Assembly (NCBI RefSeq): GCF_000092065.1
Contig: NC_009373.1
Span: 1 to 64,000 of the forward strand
Reading direction: 5' to 3'
Source: Ostreococcus lucimarinus CCE9901
Lineage: Eukaryota; Chlorophyta; Mamiellophyceae; Mamiellales; Bathycoccaceae
Length of the DNA stretch: 64,000 nt
Below are positions 18,889 to 27,931 of this stretch, piece after piece (position 1 is the stretch's first letter; every line of letters starts with the position of its first letter). Under the pieces are notes generated by a model, which was not told the origin of the DNA, did no database searches, and saw only the letters and a program-made list of their open reading frames with translations. The position numbers and the translations under genes were made by a program.

Positions 18889-20460
18889 CTAGCCGACGAA
18901 TTCGGCCGACATCCCATCGCCACCGCGAGACGGTGCGCGGACGCAGAGCAAAACGCGGGCCAACGTATTAATCTTCTTACCGTCACGCTCGGACTGTAAA
19001 ATGTCTTTACCATCCATGACGGAGACGGTTTCCGCGGCGGCGTTGCTTCCAGCCAAGACGAGCGAGGACGTCTTAGCGACGAGATAATACTGGCCGAAGC
19101 GCGGTGAGTTGTCGGATTTATCGGAGATCAATAAACCGGGCTCGGCCTTGTCTTTGACGCCCTCGATGTCCGTCTGCGACGTGTCGTCGATGAACAAAGC
19201 GAAGGGCGCTACGGCTTGGAGCAACAGATCCCACTTCGGCAACGCCACCCAATCGGTGTTGGCCTGCGGCGAGAACACACCAAAGATGTTTCCGGTGTTC
19301 TCGAGAACACCTGCGGTGCGAACCTTTGCGGCGGTGACCTTGTTCAAGTTTCCGATGACTGGCATCGGGATGAATAGGAACTCGGCTTCCTCGAGGCGAA
19401 CGACTTGGAGCTCCGCCTCGCGAGCGCCTTCGTCGGATTCACCGTTGGCGAGCGAGCCGCCTTCGCCCAGTTTTGTGCGCTTAAACAGTTCCACCGCCGT
19501 CGCCATGCGCGCCTTGGCTTTTTCCGTGACGGCGTACAGCATACCGCGTTCGAAAATCTTGAGCGCCTCCTCCTCGCCCTGGTACCGCTGCAACTCGAGA
19601 ATGTCGCGATAGAGCTTGTAAGCCAAAATGTCCCCCGGCGTGTCGTTGAAATCTCTGGCCGCCACCGTGCGAACGTTGGCGGATTTAATTTCGTACGCCT
19701 TGACCAATTCGCGCGTTTGTGTTTCTTCAAATTCGTTGTCGACGACGAACGTCGCCGCCGCCGCGCGCGTCGCCGCGGGCATGTACATAATTTGCGACAA
19801 GTTCGGCGCCCCGCGATATTCATCGTGGAAATACTCGAGCTTTGTGCTGTCGAAATCTAACCCTTCCTTCAAGCTCGCGTAGCACTGCAACCACACCACC
19901 CACGTCGCCTGTTCCTTCGGTTCGATGCCCGTCGCGTCGAAGATGTCCGTCGACGTCATCCCCTTCGCCTGCAACGGTCTGATAAATTTCGCCAGCGTGA
20001 ACCACATCCCCGCGCGCTGTCGCATAAGCATCATCATTCTCTCCGGGTCGTTCTCATCCTCGCTCACTTTCGCCGCTTCGTACGTCTCCGGCGGCTTGAA
20101 CGGCTCGTACGCCCCCTGCAACTCGCCGCCAACCTTTGGAATCACCCCCGCCGGTCCTTTCCGCTCCCCAGCCGTCGTCGCCCCCCCGCTCATCGGGTTC
20201 CTCTGCACCACCACGGCGTCGGCGTCGAATCCATCCATCCCCGGCACGATCAGCCCCCCCCCCGGTGGTTTCGGCGCGCTCGCGCCGCCGCCGCCGAACG
20301 TCGGCAGCGCGCTCGGGTCAAATTGAAAATCATCATTCGTCGCCCGCGTCGCCCGATCCTCGCCCCTCCGCGTCGCCCGTCGCGTCCGCGCGCGTCGCCC
20401 GTCGCGTCCCGCGCGTCCCGCGCTCGCGACGACGCGCGCGCGCGCGCCCGCGACGCGCAT
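18889..20460 (-). CDS. RAF1: Rubisco accumulation factor 1 (RAF1), plastid
   Basis: Plastid chaperone that dimerises and stabilises Rubisco large subunits during holoenzyme assembly. The 523-aa protein has an Arg/Ala-rich transit peptide (about 1-40), a Gly/Pro linker and then the RAF1 alpha domain. Helical motifs include MWFTLAKFIRPLQAKGMTSTDIFDATGIEPKEQ (about 150-185), MPAATRAAAATFVVDNEF and NDTPGDILAYKLYRDILELQRY. A beta domain follows from about 350 (EAEFLFIPMPVIGNLN). The order and length match the plant family. Single exon, convergent with EBP1. Confidence 0.85.
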   Translation of the reverse strand: MRVAGARARVVASAGRAGRDGRRARTRRATRRGEDRATRATNDDFQFDPSALPTFGGGGASAPKPPGGGLIVPGMDGFDADAVVVQRNPMSGGATTAGERKGPAGVIPKVGGELQGAYEPFKPPETYEAAKVSEDENDPERMMMLMRQRAGMWFTLAKFIRPLQAKGMTSTDIFDATGIEPKEQATWVVWLQCYASLKEGLDFDSTKLEYFHDEYRGAPNLSQIMYMPAATRAAAATFVVDNEFEETQTRELVKAYEIKSANVRTVAARDFNDTPGDILAYKLYRDILELQRYQGEEEALKIFERGMLYAVTEKAKARMATAVELFKRTKLGEGGSLANGESDEGAREAELQVVRLEEAEFLFIPMPVIGNLNKVTAAKVRTAGVLENTGNIFGVFSPQANTDWVALPKWDLLLQAVAPFALFIDDTSQTDIEGVKDKAEPGLLISDKSDNSPRFGQYYLVAKTSSLVLAGSNAAAETVSVMDGKDILQSERDGKKINTLARVLLCVRAPSRGGDGMSAEFVG

Positions 20461-20903
20461 CTTTTCGTTCGCGCGTCGCTTTTTCGCGTATCCGACTCGA
20501 CGACGCTCGAGCCGCGTCGATCGGTCCGCGCGCGCGTCGCGTCGCGCGTCGCGTCGTTCACGACTCGCTCGGCCGTCGATCGATCGAAGTCTCGGGCGTC
20601 GTCGATCGTCGTCGACGCGCGCGCGACGACGTGTGCGCGCGCCTCGGGGGGGCGGCGGCGGTCGATGCCCTAGCGAAACCCTCGTTACGTATTATACGCT
20701 AAATTCGCCGATGTAGCGAAGAATCGCGATCGCGCGCGATCGATCGCACCCGCTTTTCGCGCGATCGACGGCGCGTCGATCGCGATCGACGCGCGATCGA
20801 CGGCGCGTCGATCGACCCGAGACGTCGCCGCCGCGCGACGAACCGAACGCGCGCCGACGATCGCGCCGGTCCGCCTTTACGCCGCGCGCATCGATCGCGC
20901 GTC
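20461..20903. promoter_or_regulatory. Divergent promoter region, RAF1 / RPS3A
   Basis: 443 bp between divergent start codons, very GC-rich. It contains two direct copies of a 22-bp palindrome-rich motif (GCGATCGACGGCGCGTCGAT at 20761 and again at 20793, period 32) and many GATC and TCGA words. The only AT-rich patch, CGTATTATACGC, is near 20688-20699. No coding frame is convincing here. Confidence 0.55.
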
Positions 20904-22135
20904 ATGGCGGTCGGAAAGAACAAGCGCATGTCCAAGGGCAAGAAGGGCGGGAAGAAGAAAGCGTGCGTGCGCGACGCGACCCGAACGACCGCGAGGCGAC
21001 GCGCGAGGCGACGGGAAGAGGATCGATCGACGCGACGGGCGAAAGAAGGACGCGGGACGACGACGACGACGGGCGACGCCGGGGGGGGTGACGGACGCGC
21101 GCGAAGCGCGAGGACGCGCGAGAAGGCGCGAGACGGTGGATCAAAATCGCGACCGTCGATGGGGGGCGCGACGGGCGCGCGAGCGCGCGGGAGGAGGACG
21201 CGGGGGAGGGGGACGGCGACGCGATCGATGCGCGTTTAGGGCTTGCGGAATGACGATGGGACGACGACTGACGCCAAGTGTTCGCTCGTCGCGCAGTGTT
21301 GACCCGTTCACGAAGAAGGATTGGTATGATATTAAGGCGCCGAGCATGTTCTCCGTGAGAAACATCGGCAAGACGCTCGTGAGCCGCACGCAAGGGACCA
21401 AGGTAGGGCGCGCGCGAGATGAGGGTTAAAAGCCCTAGCGAACGACGCGACGCGACGCGGCGCGGATTCGAGGAACGGTTGACTGACGATGACGAACGAT
21501 GTTTTGCGCGAAAATAGATTGCCTCCGATGGCTTGAAGGGACGGATCTTTGAAATCTCCCTCGCGGACTTGAACAACGACGAGGACCAGAGCTTCCGCAA
21601 GATGAAGCTCAAGTGCGAAGACGTGCAAGGCAAGAACGTGTTGACGAATTTCGCGGGCATGGATTTCACCACGGATAAGATTCGCTCGTTGGTTCGTAAG
21701 TGGTTCTCTTTGATTGAGTGCTTCGTTGACGTGAAGACGACGGATGGGTACACGCTTCGCGTGTTTTGCATCGGTTTCACCAAGCGACGCATGGATCAAG
21801 CCAAGCGCACGTGCTACGCGCAGAGCGCGCAGATTCGTAAGATTCGCGCCAAGATGGTTGAAATCATCACGCGCGAGTGCACGACGTGCGACTTGAAGGA
21901 ACTCGTCTTGAAGTTCATCCCGGAGGTCATCGGCAAGGAGATTGAAAAGTCTTGCGCCGGTATTTACCCGCTTCAAAACGTGTACATTCGCAAGGTCAAA
22001 ATCTTGAAGGCGCCGAAGTTTGACTTGACCAAGCTCATGGAGGTGCACGGTGATTACAGCGGTGAAGCCGTCGGTGAGGCCGTGGCGCGACCGGTCGAGG
22101 AGAAGGCTGAGGAAACTGCGGAGGCTGCGGAATAA
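20904..22135 (+). CDS. RPS3A: 40S ribosomal protein S3a (eS1)
   Basis: Small-subunit cytosolic ribosomal protein. Three exons (20904-20962, 21297-21402, 21518-22135) give 260 aa, the normal length. Intron 1 is 334 nt (GTGCGT donor, ACTGAC at 21267, CAG acceptor) and intron 2 is 115 nt (GTAGGG donor, ACTGAC at 21482, TAG acceptor). Joining them gives [20 protein letters not shown], then [18 protein letters not shown], then [20 protein letters not shown], all canonical for the family. [22 protein letters not shown] and [22 protein letters not shown] follow, with an acidic Glu/Ala tail. Confidence 0.96.
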
Positions 22136-22452
22136 GTCGATGACTTGATCCAAAGATGTTTCGTCGACGCCGGCGGCGTTTTTTGAAAGACGTCGGCGAC
22201 GCCGGCGAGCGCGACGACGCGCGAGTTGTCTCGCGCGTCATCGTTTACGGGGGTGTTTGAACGAATGAGGAGACATTTTTACTAGACTGAAATTCTCGCC
22301 GATCTCATTTCGAGGGTGACGCGTTTGTAATGAATGAATGCGAGCGCGTTTACAAATTTTGCGAGCTCGTCGTCTGCGATGCGTCCCGACGGCGACTCGA
22401 TCGCGGCGTCGGAACGTTTCGATAAAATAGTATGCTCTTCGTGATTGATTGA
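22136..22452. other. Convergent intergenic region
   Basis: 317 bp between the stops of RPS3A and MPP-alpha. It is AT-richer than average after 22260 (for example AATGAATGAATG and TGATTGATTGATT) and presumably holds both 3' UTRs. A short GC-rich imperfect palindrome (GACGCCGGCGGCG...CGACGCCGGCGAG) lies at 22168-22210. I see no gene. Confidence 0.6.
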
Positions 22453-23952
22453 TTAAAACATCGCCTTAATGTCTTCGTAACGCGGCGCGGCGTGGAGCTC
22501 GCCGGTCATGGCCACCGTGGGCGCGCTCGCGAGCAAGTCGCTCGCGACTTTTTGCACGTCTTGCGCGCTCACCGCGCGCACTTCGGCGATGAAGTCCGCC
22601 GCACTCTTGCGGTACTTGTAAGTCAGCATTTGTCGCCCGATGTCTTCCGCGACGACAGCCTTGGACTCCAAGTTCATCAAGATCGAGCTCACCGTGGCGT
22701 TCTTGGCGCGTTCGAGCTCTTGCGGGCTCACGCCCCCGCTCGCGGCGACGGCTTGAAGCTCGCCCGCCATCACCTTCACCATGTCACCGGTGTGCGCGCT
22801 GTTCGCCATGGCGGAGATCCCGACGATCCCGGTGTCGTTGAAGATGCTGTGGAACGCCGTGCAGTTTTGCGCCCAAGAATATCTGTTCAACACGCGAGTG
22901 TAAAGGCGCGAGTACATGCCTTTCCCCGGCCCCCCGGCGCTAAACGACCCGCCGCCGCCGAGCAACATCGTCAGCACCGTCATCGCGGTCGAGGCCTTGG
23001 TGTCGCGCCAGCCACCCTTGAACTCAAACCCGAGCACGATGGACGTGATCGGGGAATCGCTCTTTTGTCTAAAATCACCCCCCACGTACGTCGTCGGCGT
23101 CTCGGGCGAACCCTCGCCGCTCGGAAGCGTCGCCAACATCGGCTCCGCGATTCGCACGAGCTCGTCGTGTTCGCACCCGCTCGCCGCGAGCACGACGCGC
23201 GGAGCGGTGAAGTTCTCTCGCACGAACTCTCTCAGAGCGTCGCCCGTGATGTGACTCAGATCCCCGCTCGGCGCCACGAGGGCGTGCCCCAAGCCCCCCG
23301 CGTACGCCGTCGCGTGCGTCGCCTCCATCAACAACGCCTGCGGGTTCTCGTTCAACTCCTTCACCTCGGTCTTCAGATTCTCCACCACTCGTTCGATCTC
23401 GTGATTCTCCAACGCCGGATTCAGCGCGCAATCGAGCAACAATTCCACCGTCTCCGCCGCGCGCGTCTTCAGCGCATCCGCCGCGAAGCAAAACTGTTCC
23501 CTGCTCGCGCTCGCGCTCAGATTCGCCCCGATCGTCTCGCACTCTCGCGTCACCCTGAACCCACTTCGATGTTTCGTCGCCCTGAACGCCGCGCGCTCCA
23601 GCGCGTGCGAGAATCCGCGCTTCCACGGCGCGTCCTCGCGCGCGCTCCCGCAGTCCACGTACGCCCCGCACGCCAGCGTCGCTCCCGGCGTGTTCTCGCT
23701 CGCGATCGTCGCCCCGTTCGCGAGCACCGTCACCGACGTCGTCGGCGGCGCCGTCGCGCGCGCCTCCGTCGGCGCGTCGTGCGCGTGCGTCTCGCTCATC
23801 GGCGCGAACGTCGTCGCCTTGCCGCCCGACCCGAAGATCGCGGCGAGCGCGCCGTTCGTCGCCTTCGCGTCCGCGCGCGGTCCACCGAGCGCGGGTTTCG
23901 CCGCCGCCGCGTACGCGCGTCGCAGCGCGCGGTTTTTCGCGCCGCGAAGCAT
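22453..23952 (-). CDS. MPPA: Mitochondrial processing peptidase alpha subunit
   Basis: M16-family subunit that recognises presequences in the mitochondrial matrix. In plants the MPP subunits are also the core proteins of the bc1 complex. The 499-aa protein has an Arg/Ala presequence (about 1-20). The position equivalent to the HxxEH zinc site reads HALER, the degenerate form expected for the non-catalytic alpha subunit. The substrate-binding glycine-rich loop is complete (LLGGGGSFSAGGPGKGMYSRLY). VTVLANGATIASE near residue 70 matches the usual domain start. I chose the ATG at 23952; further upstream codons are not family-like. Confidence 0.92.
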   Translation of the reverse strand: MLRGAKNRALRRAYAAAAKPALGGPRADAKATNGALAAIFGSGGKATTFAPMSETHAHDAPTEARATAPPTTSVTVLANGATIASENTPGATLACGAYVDCGSAREDAPWKRGFSHALERAAFRATKHRSGFRVTRECETIGANLSASASREQFCFAADALKTRAAETVELLLDCALNPALENHEIERVVENLKTEVKELNENPQALLMEATHATAYAGGLGHALVAPSGDLSHITGDALREFVRENFTAPRVVLAASGCEHDELVRIAEPMLATLPSGEGSPETPTTYVGGDFRQKSDSPITSIVLGFEFKGGWRDTKASTAMTVLTMLLGGGGSFSAGGPGKGMYSRLYTRVLNRYSWAQNCTAFHSIFNDTGIVGISAMANSAHTGDMVKVMAGELQAVAASGGVSPQELERAKNATVSSILMNLESKAVVAEDIGRQMLTYKYRKSAADFIAEVRAVSAQDVQKVASDLLASAPTVAMTGELHAAPRYEDIKAMF

Positions 23953-24371
23953 GGTCGACGTCCGCGCGCGTCGCGATCTCGCGCGATCGCGATCGCGATC
24001 GGGCGCGGTTTTCGTCGTATCAGCAAACAGTGAGAGATGGGCGCTCGTTCGGACATTCGGTGTCAGACCGCGTCCACGTCCAGTCACATGGGGTTCGTAT
24101 GCGCAGAGTACGGCGTGCGAGATCGTATTGCGATGGGACTCGACACCATGTATCGACTCGGTCCGTCGACGGAATGTCGGCACGTCGCGACGCGCGTCGA
24201 CGCGTCGTCGAAAACGCGCGCGCGCCTCGAGGTCGCGGCGACGCGACGCGTCGTCCAGGACGCGCGACGGCGCTCGCGCGCGCGACCGCGCCGACGCGCG
24301 CGCCGACGCGCGCGCCGACGAAGATTGCGAATCTGGGATTCGAACGTCGACGGGTCGTGACTCAAGACGCG
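23953..24371. promoter_or_regulatory. Divergent promoter region, MPPA / COM1
   Basis: 419 bp between divergent start codons, GC-rich, without a clear TATA box or repeat. An alternative upstream ATG for COM1 exists at 24030 in the same frame, but the added residues are arginine-rich and look non-coding. Confidence 0.45.
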
Positions 24372-25505
24372 ATGGGGGTCGGGCGCGGCGACGACGACGG
24401 CGCGACGAGCGACGACGAAAGCCTCGCGCGCGCCGCGAGCGAGGCGCGAAGTGCGGCGGACGCGTGCGCGGACGCGTCGGCGCGCGCGATCGAGCGGGCG
24501 CGGGCGACGGTGGAGACGCACGCGAGACGACGCGCGGCGAGCGACGCGCGCGCGGCGACGCTCGAACGCGAGCGAGACGCGCTGCGCGCGGAGTGCGAGC
24601 GCCTGCGCGAGAGACTGGGGAGGGAGATCGTCGCGCGAGGGGCGCTGGAGGATGGTTTGGACGCGCCGACGACGGAGGCGCTGCGAGGGGAGTGCGAGTT
24701 GTATCGCGAGGCGACGCGAAAGTATCGCAAACGCGCGGAGCACTACGAGGCGCTGTACAGAGCGGCGAGAAGGGGGGTCGGCGCGGAGGGAGGGGACGTC
24801 GCGCGCGAGGCGCGAGAAGGGGCGAAGCTGCGCCCGCGCGCGTTCGAGCGCGCGCGAAGCGAAGAGGAACGGGTGAGGAAATTTAAACGCGCGGCGCGCG
24901 ACGACGGCGCGCGAGAGGGCGCGGAGGACGCGCTCTGGGGGGCGGGGACGACGAGGAAACCGTCGACGCGCGGCGCGTTCGTGGACGTCGTTCCGGCGTC
25001 GCCGTCGTCGAGAGACGACGAGGACGCGCGAGGGCGCGCGCGAGCTCGAAAGGGCGCGCCGCCGCTGGATCGAATTTTTCTCGATTCGAAAAACACGCGC
25101 GCGGCGAGACGCGATTCGACGACGTCGAGCGAGAACAAGGTTCGTAAGAACAAGCGCTTGAGCGATAACGCGCCGAAATCGCCCGATGCCGTGTTCGAGG
25201 CCGCCGACGCCGACGCCGCGGCGCGTAAAGAAAAACGCAGCGTCGTCAAGTGCGTGGAAGTCGTGCGCAAGAAGCGCGAGCGCGAGCTCTTGACGTCGTA
25301 CGTGTGCGAAGATTGTCAGACGTTTTACGACGCGATGATGCCGAACAAGGATCGCGCGACGATCAAGTGCACGCACGCGCCTAAAATGAACGGTATCGGT
25401 GGCGACGCGCCGTCGAATTCGCGCCATCGCGCGAAGTGGGCGCCCGAGCCCGCGCCGAAGGGTTTCTGGAATCTCGCGTTTACGCCGCCCGAGCGAGACG
25501 GGTGA
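24372..25505 (+). CDS. COM1: COM1/SAE2/CtIP-like DNA end-resection factor
   Basis: Probable partner of the MRE11 complex that starts resection of DNA double-strand breaks, including meiotic ones. The 377-aa protein has an N-terminal coiled coil (about 15-140, Ala/Arg/Glu-rich heptads), a low-complexity centre and the C-terminal CtIP/SAE2 domain. That domain is recognised by VCEDCQTFYDAM (the conserved CxxC), then SRHRAKW, then PKGFWNLAFTPPE. The match rests mainly on these last 70 residues; the rest is poorly conserved in all members of the family. Single exon. Confidence 0.75.
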   Translation: MGVGRGDDDGATSDDESLARAASEARSAADACADASARAIERARATVETHARRRAASDARAATLERERDALRAECERLRERLGREIVARGALEDGLDAPTTEALRGECELYREATRKYRKRAEHYEALYRAARRGVGAEGGDVAREAREGAKLRPRAFERARSEEERVRKFKRAARDDGAREGAEDALWGAGTTRKPSTRGAFVDVVPASPSSRDDEDARGRARARKGAPPLDRIFLDSKNTRAARRDSTTSSENKVRKNKRLSDNAPKSPDAVFEAADADAAARKEKRSVVKCVEVVRKKRERELLTSYVCEDCQTFYDAMMPNKDRATIKCTHAPKMNGIGGDAPSNSRHRAKWAPEPAPKGFWNLAFTPPERDG

Positions 25506-25630
25506 GCGCGCGCGAGAGAATGTCGCGGTATTCATGATTCATTCGTTCGTATGATTAAAGAAACGAAATTGTAGTGATAAGGTTAGTTCTGTACTCTAAC
25601 GTCCCGCGAGCGTCGTCTCGACTCGCGAAT

Positions 25631-26485
25631 TCACGCCGTCTTCGTCTTTCCCGGCGCCTCCGCCGCGGGCGCCGGCAGCATCGACGCGATGTTCACCGCG
25701 CTCAAAAACATTCCGAGCGCCCCGATTTTCCTCTTCGACATCTTCACCTTCTCCAACAGCGCCAACGCCAGGATCGCCTGCGCGCTGTTCGTGATCAGTC
25801 CCACGAACACCTTTCGCGCCCGCTTTCGCAACGCCTCGACCTCGCGCTCGCGCGCCTCGCGTTCGTCCGCGTCCAAGTCCTCATCCGCGTCCACGAACGG
25901 CGACGTGTTCTCCCCGTCCCGCGTCTTCGGCGCGTTCCCATCTTCTCCGAACCCTTTCTCTCGCATCACGTCCAACAGCGCGTTCAGCTCGTTCGTGTCT
26001 AAAAACAACCCGCTCGCGCTTCCGAAAAACCATCCCCAATAGCTCAGGCGTTGAAACCTCCCTCGCGCGTCCTCCTTCCCCGTCCCGCACGCCCCCGACG
26101 CGCACGCCCACACCAAGTGATCGAACGCAAAGTAACACGTCATCCCGAGCGCTCGAATCGTCTCCGCCGCGCTCGTCGGCGCGTCGCTCGCTCGTTTTCT
26201 CGCCGCCGTCGCCGCGCTCTCCAGCGGCTTCACGATTCGAAACGGTTTCCGGCTCATCCCGATCGACGCCGACGCGCTCGTCAGCTTTCCCGGCGCCCCG
26301 TTCGACGCGCACAGCGTCGCGTACTGCGCGAACGCCAGCGTCTTATCGCGCGCGTCGTACGAGCTCAGGAACGATTTCGCGAGCGCCAGCGCGCGCAGCG
26401 CGCGATCGAGCGCATCCTCGCGCGTCGTCGCCCGCGTCGTCGCCCGCGTCGCGCCGGGCGCGGGCGCCTTGCGTCCCGTCGTCAT
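25631..26485 (-). CDS. PEX11: Peroxisomal membrane protein PEX11
   Basis: Peroxisomal membrane-shaping protein needed for peroxisome elongation and division. The 284-aa protein starts with an Ala/Thr/Arg-rich stretch and then shows the PEX11 amphipathic helix region (ARDKTLAFAQYATLCAS), SIGMSRKPFRIVKPLES, the membrane-associated TCYFAFDHLVWACA and LSYWGWFFGSASGL, and the C-terminal hydrophobic helix GLITNSAQAILALALLEKV. I chose the ATG at 26485; in-frame ATGs at 26554 and 26632 would add Arg-rich sequence. Confidence 0.85.
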   Translation of the reverse strand: MTTGRKAPAPGATRATTRATTREDALDRALRALALAKSFLSSYDARDKTLAFAQYATLCASNGAPGKLTSASASIGMSRKPFRIVKPLESAATAARKRASDAPTSAAETIRALGMTCYFAFDHLVWACASGACGTGKEDARGRFQRLSYWGWFFGSASGLFLDTNELNALLDVMREKGFGEDGNAPKTRDGENTSPFVDADEDLDADEREAREREVEALRKRARKVFVGLITNSAQAILALALLEKVKMSKRKIGALGMFLSAVNIASMLPAPAAEAPGKTKTA

Positions 26486-26793
26486 CGCCGCGCGCGCGTC
26501 CGAATCTCGCGCGCGTCGTCGCGGCGCGCGCGCGCGCGACGATCGTCGCGCCATCCGAAATCCAAAACCCAAAACCCAACGCATGGGCATTCGCACGCAC
26601 AAAGTACGCAATTCAAACTCGTATTGCATCACTCGAAATCCCCATCCGTGTGCGCGCGCGTCGACGCGTCGTCGACCGCGACGCCGCGACGCTCGCGCTC
26701 GATAAAATTAATATACGCATTCTAGATGCGTACTCTACGCACCGAAACCCCCGTCTCGGCGCGTCCCGCGCCCCCCTCACACCGACGCGCGCC
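26486..26793. promoter_or_regulatory. Divergent promoter region, PEX11 / PhyH protein
   Basis: 308 bp between divergent start codons. An AT-rich block at 26701-26725 (GATAAAATTAATATACGCAT) about 70-90 bp before the PhyH ATG looks like its core promoter. A second AT-rich patch near 26560-26640 may serve PEX11. Confidence 0.5.
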
Positions 26794-27816
26794 ATGTCGC
26801 GCGCGCTCCTGACGCGCGCGACGCGCGCGATCGCGCGATCGCGCGCGCGGACGTGCCACGACCAAATCGCGCTCGACGTGCCGCCGTCGAGCGTCGTGAC
26901 GGCGAGCGATAAGTTTTGGTTCGACACGAACGGGTTTTTGATTTTACGAAACGCGTTCGATAAATCGGCGATACGCGCGATGAACGCCGCGATCGACGCG
27001 CGAATCGACGATCCGACGATCGAGCGCAAGGGGAACCTTCGGCTGACGAAGCGAGGCGGACCGCTGAGCGGCGACGGGACGACGGGGCGGAAAGACGTGG
27101 CGGGATTTTTGGGGTGGCCGAGGGGCGAGCGCGAGGCGTTTCGAGACGTGCTGACGCACGAGAGGCTGGTGCCGTACCTGCACGAGTTTTGCGGGCGAGG
27201 GTACAGGTTGGATCATAATCCGCTGTGCATCGCGCAGGATCCCGGGGCGGAGGGATTCGAGTTTCACGGAGGGAGCGCGACGGAGGACGGACGGTGGAAC
27301 TGGCCGCTGGCGTACGCGGTGGAGCAGGGGCAGATTCGGTGTAATCTACTGGCGGTGGCGGTGCCGCTGACGGACGTCAAGGAGGGCGAGGGGGGGTTCG
27401 TCATCGTGCGCGGGTCGCACAAGAGTCGGTTTCCGGCGCCGGCGGCGGTGAAGCGGTACGAGGACGGGCCGGAGCACGGGTACGCGCCGGCGCTCAACGC
27501 GGGCGACGCGGTGCTGTTTAGCGAAGCGACAACGCACGGGACGCTGGCGTGGAAGGGGAAGTCCCAGAGAAGGACGCTGATTTATCGCTTCTCGCCCGCG
27601 ACGAACGCGTACGGACGCGGGTACTCGCCCGAGTGGCCGGAAAACTGGACGGATGGGATGACGCCGGCGCAACTGGCGACGCTGCAGCCGCCGTATCATC
27701 CGCGATTGGATCGCGACGCAGTGGCGGACGATGGGATCAACGTCATCAAACCCGCGGCGCGCGAGACGTTCAAGGTGGAATTCGACGAGAAAATTTTCAA
27801 GTCAAAGTATTTTTAG
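26794..27816 (+). CDS. Phytanoyl-CoA dioxygenase (PhyH) family protein
   Basis: Fe(II)/2-oxoglutarate-dependent oxygenase of the PhyH family; the substrate is unknown. The 340-aa protein has an Arg/Ala/Ser-rich start that looks like a mitochondrial presequence (SRALLTRATRAIARSRARTC). The PhyH core begins at FWFDTNGFLILRNAF. Candidate iron ligands are the His in GFEFHGGS and the late His in FSEATTHGTLAW, with the 2-oxoglutarate-binding Arg in KSQRRTLIYRF. In place of the usual HxD the first site reads HGG, so the facial triad may be incomplete. Single exon. Confidence 0.8.
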   Translation: MSRALLTRATRAIARSRARTCHDQIALDVPPSSVVTASDKFWFDTNGFLILRNAFDKSAIRAMNAAIDARIDDPTIERKGNLRLTKRGGPLSGDGTTGRKDVAGFLGWPRGEREAFRDVLTHERLVPYLHEFCGRGYRLDHNPLCIAQDPGAEGFEFHGGSATEDGRWNWPLAYAVEQGQIRCNLLAVAVPLTDVKEGEGGFVIVRGSHKSRFPAPAAVKRYEDGPEHGYAPALNAGDAVLFSEATTHGTLAWKGKSQRRTLIYRFSPATNAYGRGYSPEWPENWTDGMTPAQLATLQPPYHPRLDRDAVADDGINVIKPAARETFKVEFDEKIFKSKYF

Positions 27817-27931
27817 AGGGCGAAAGTCTTCGCGAGCCGCGTCGCTCGAAGCGGCGAAATTGTTTATTTTAATCGCACCAGCGCATCATTCTTTCTTTCT
27901 TTCATTTTATTACAATCGCGCGGTCTTCAAG

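Noticed and set aside
20963-21296. Possible intronic snoRNA in the long first intron of RPS3A
   Set aside because: Ribosomal protein introns often host snoRNAs, but I find no paired C/D boxes or H/ACA motif here or in intron 2.
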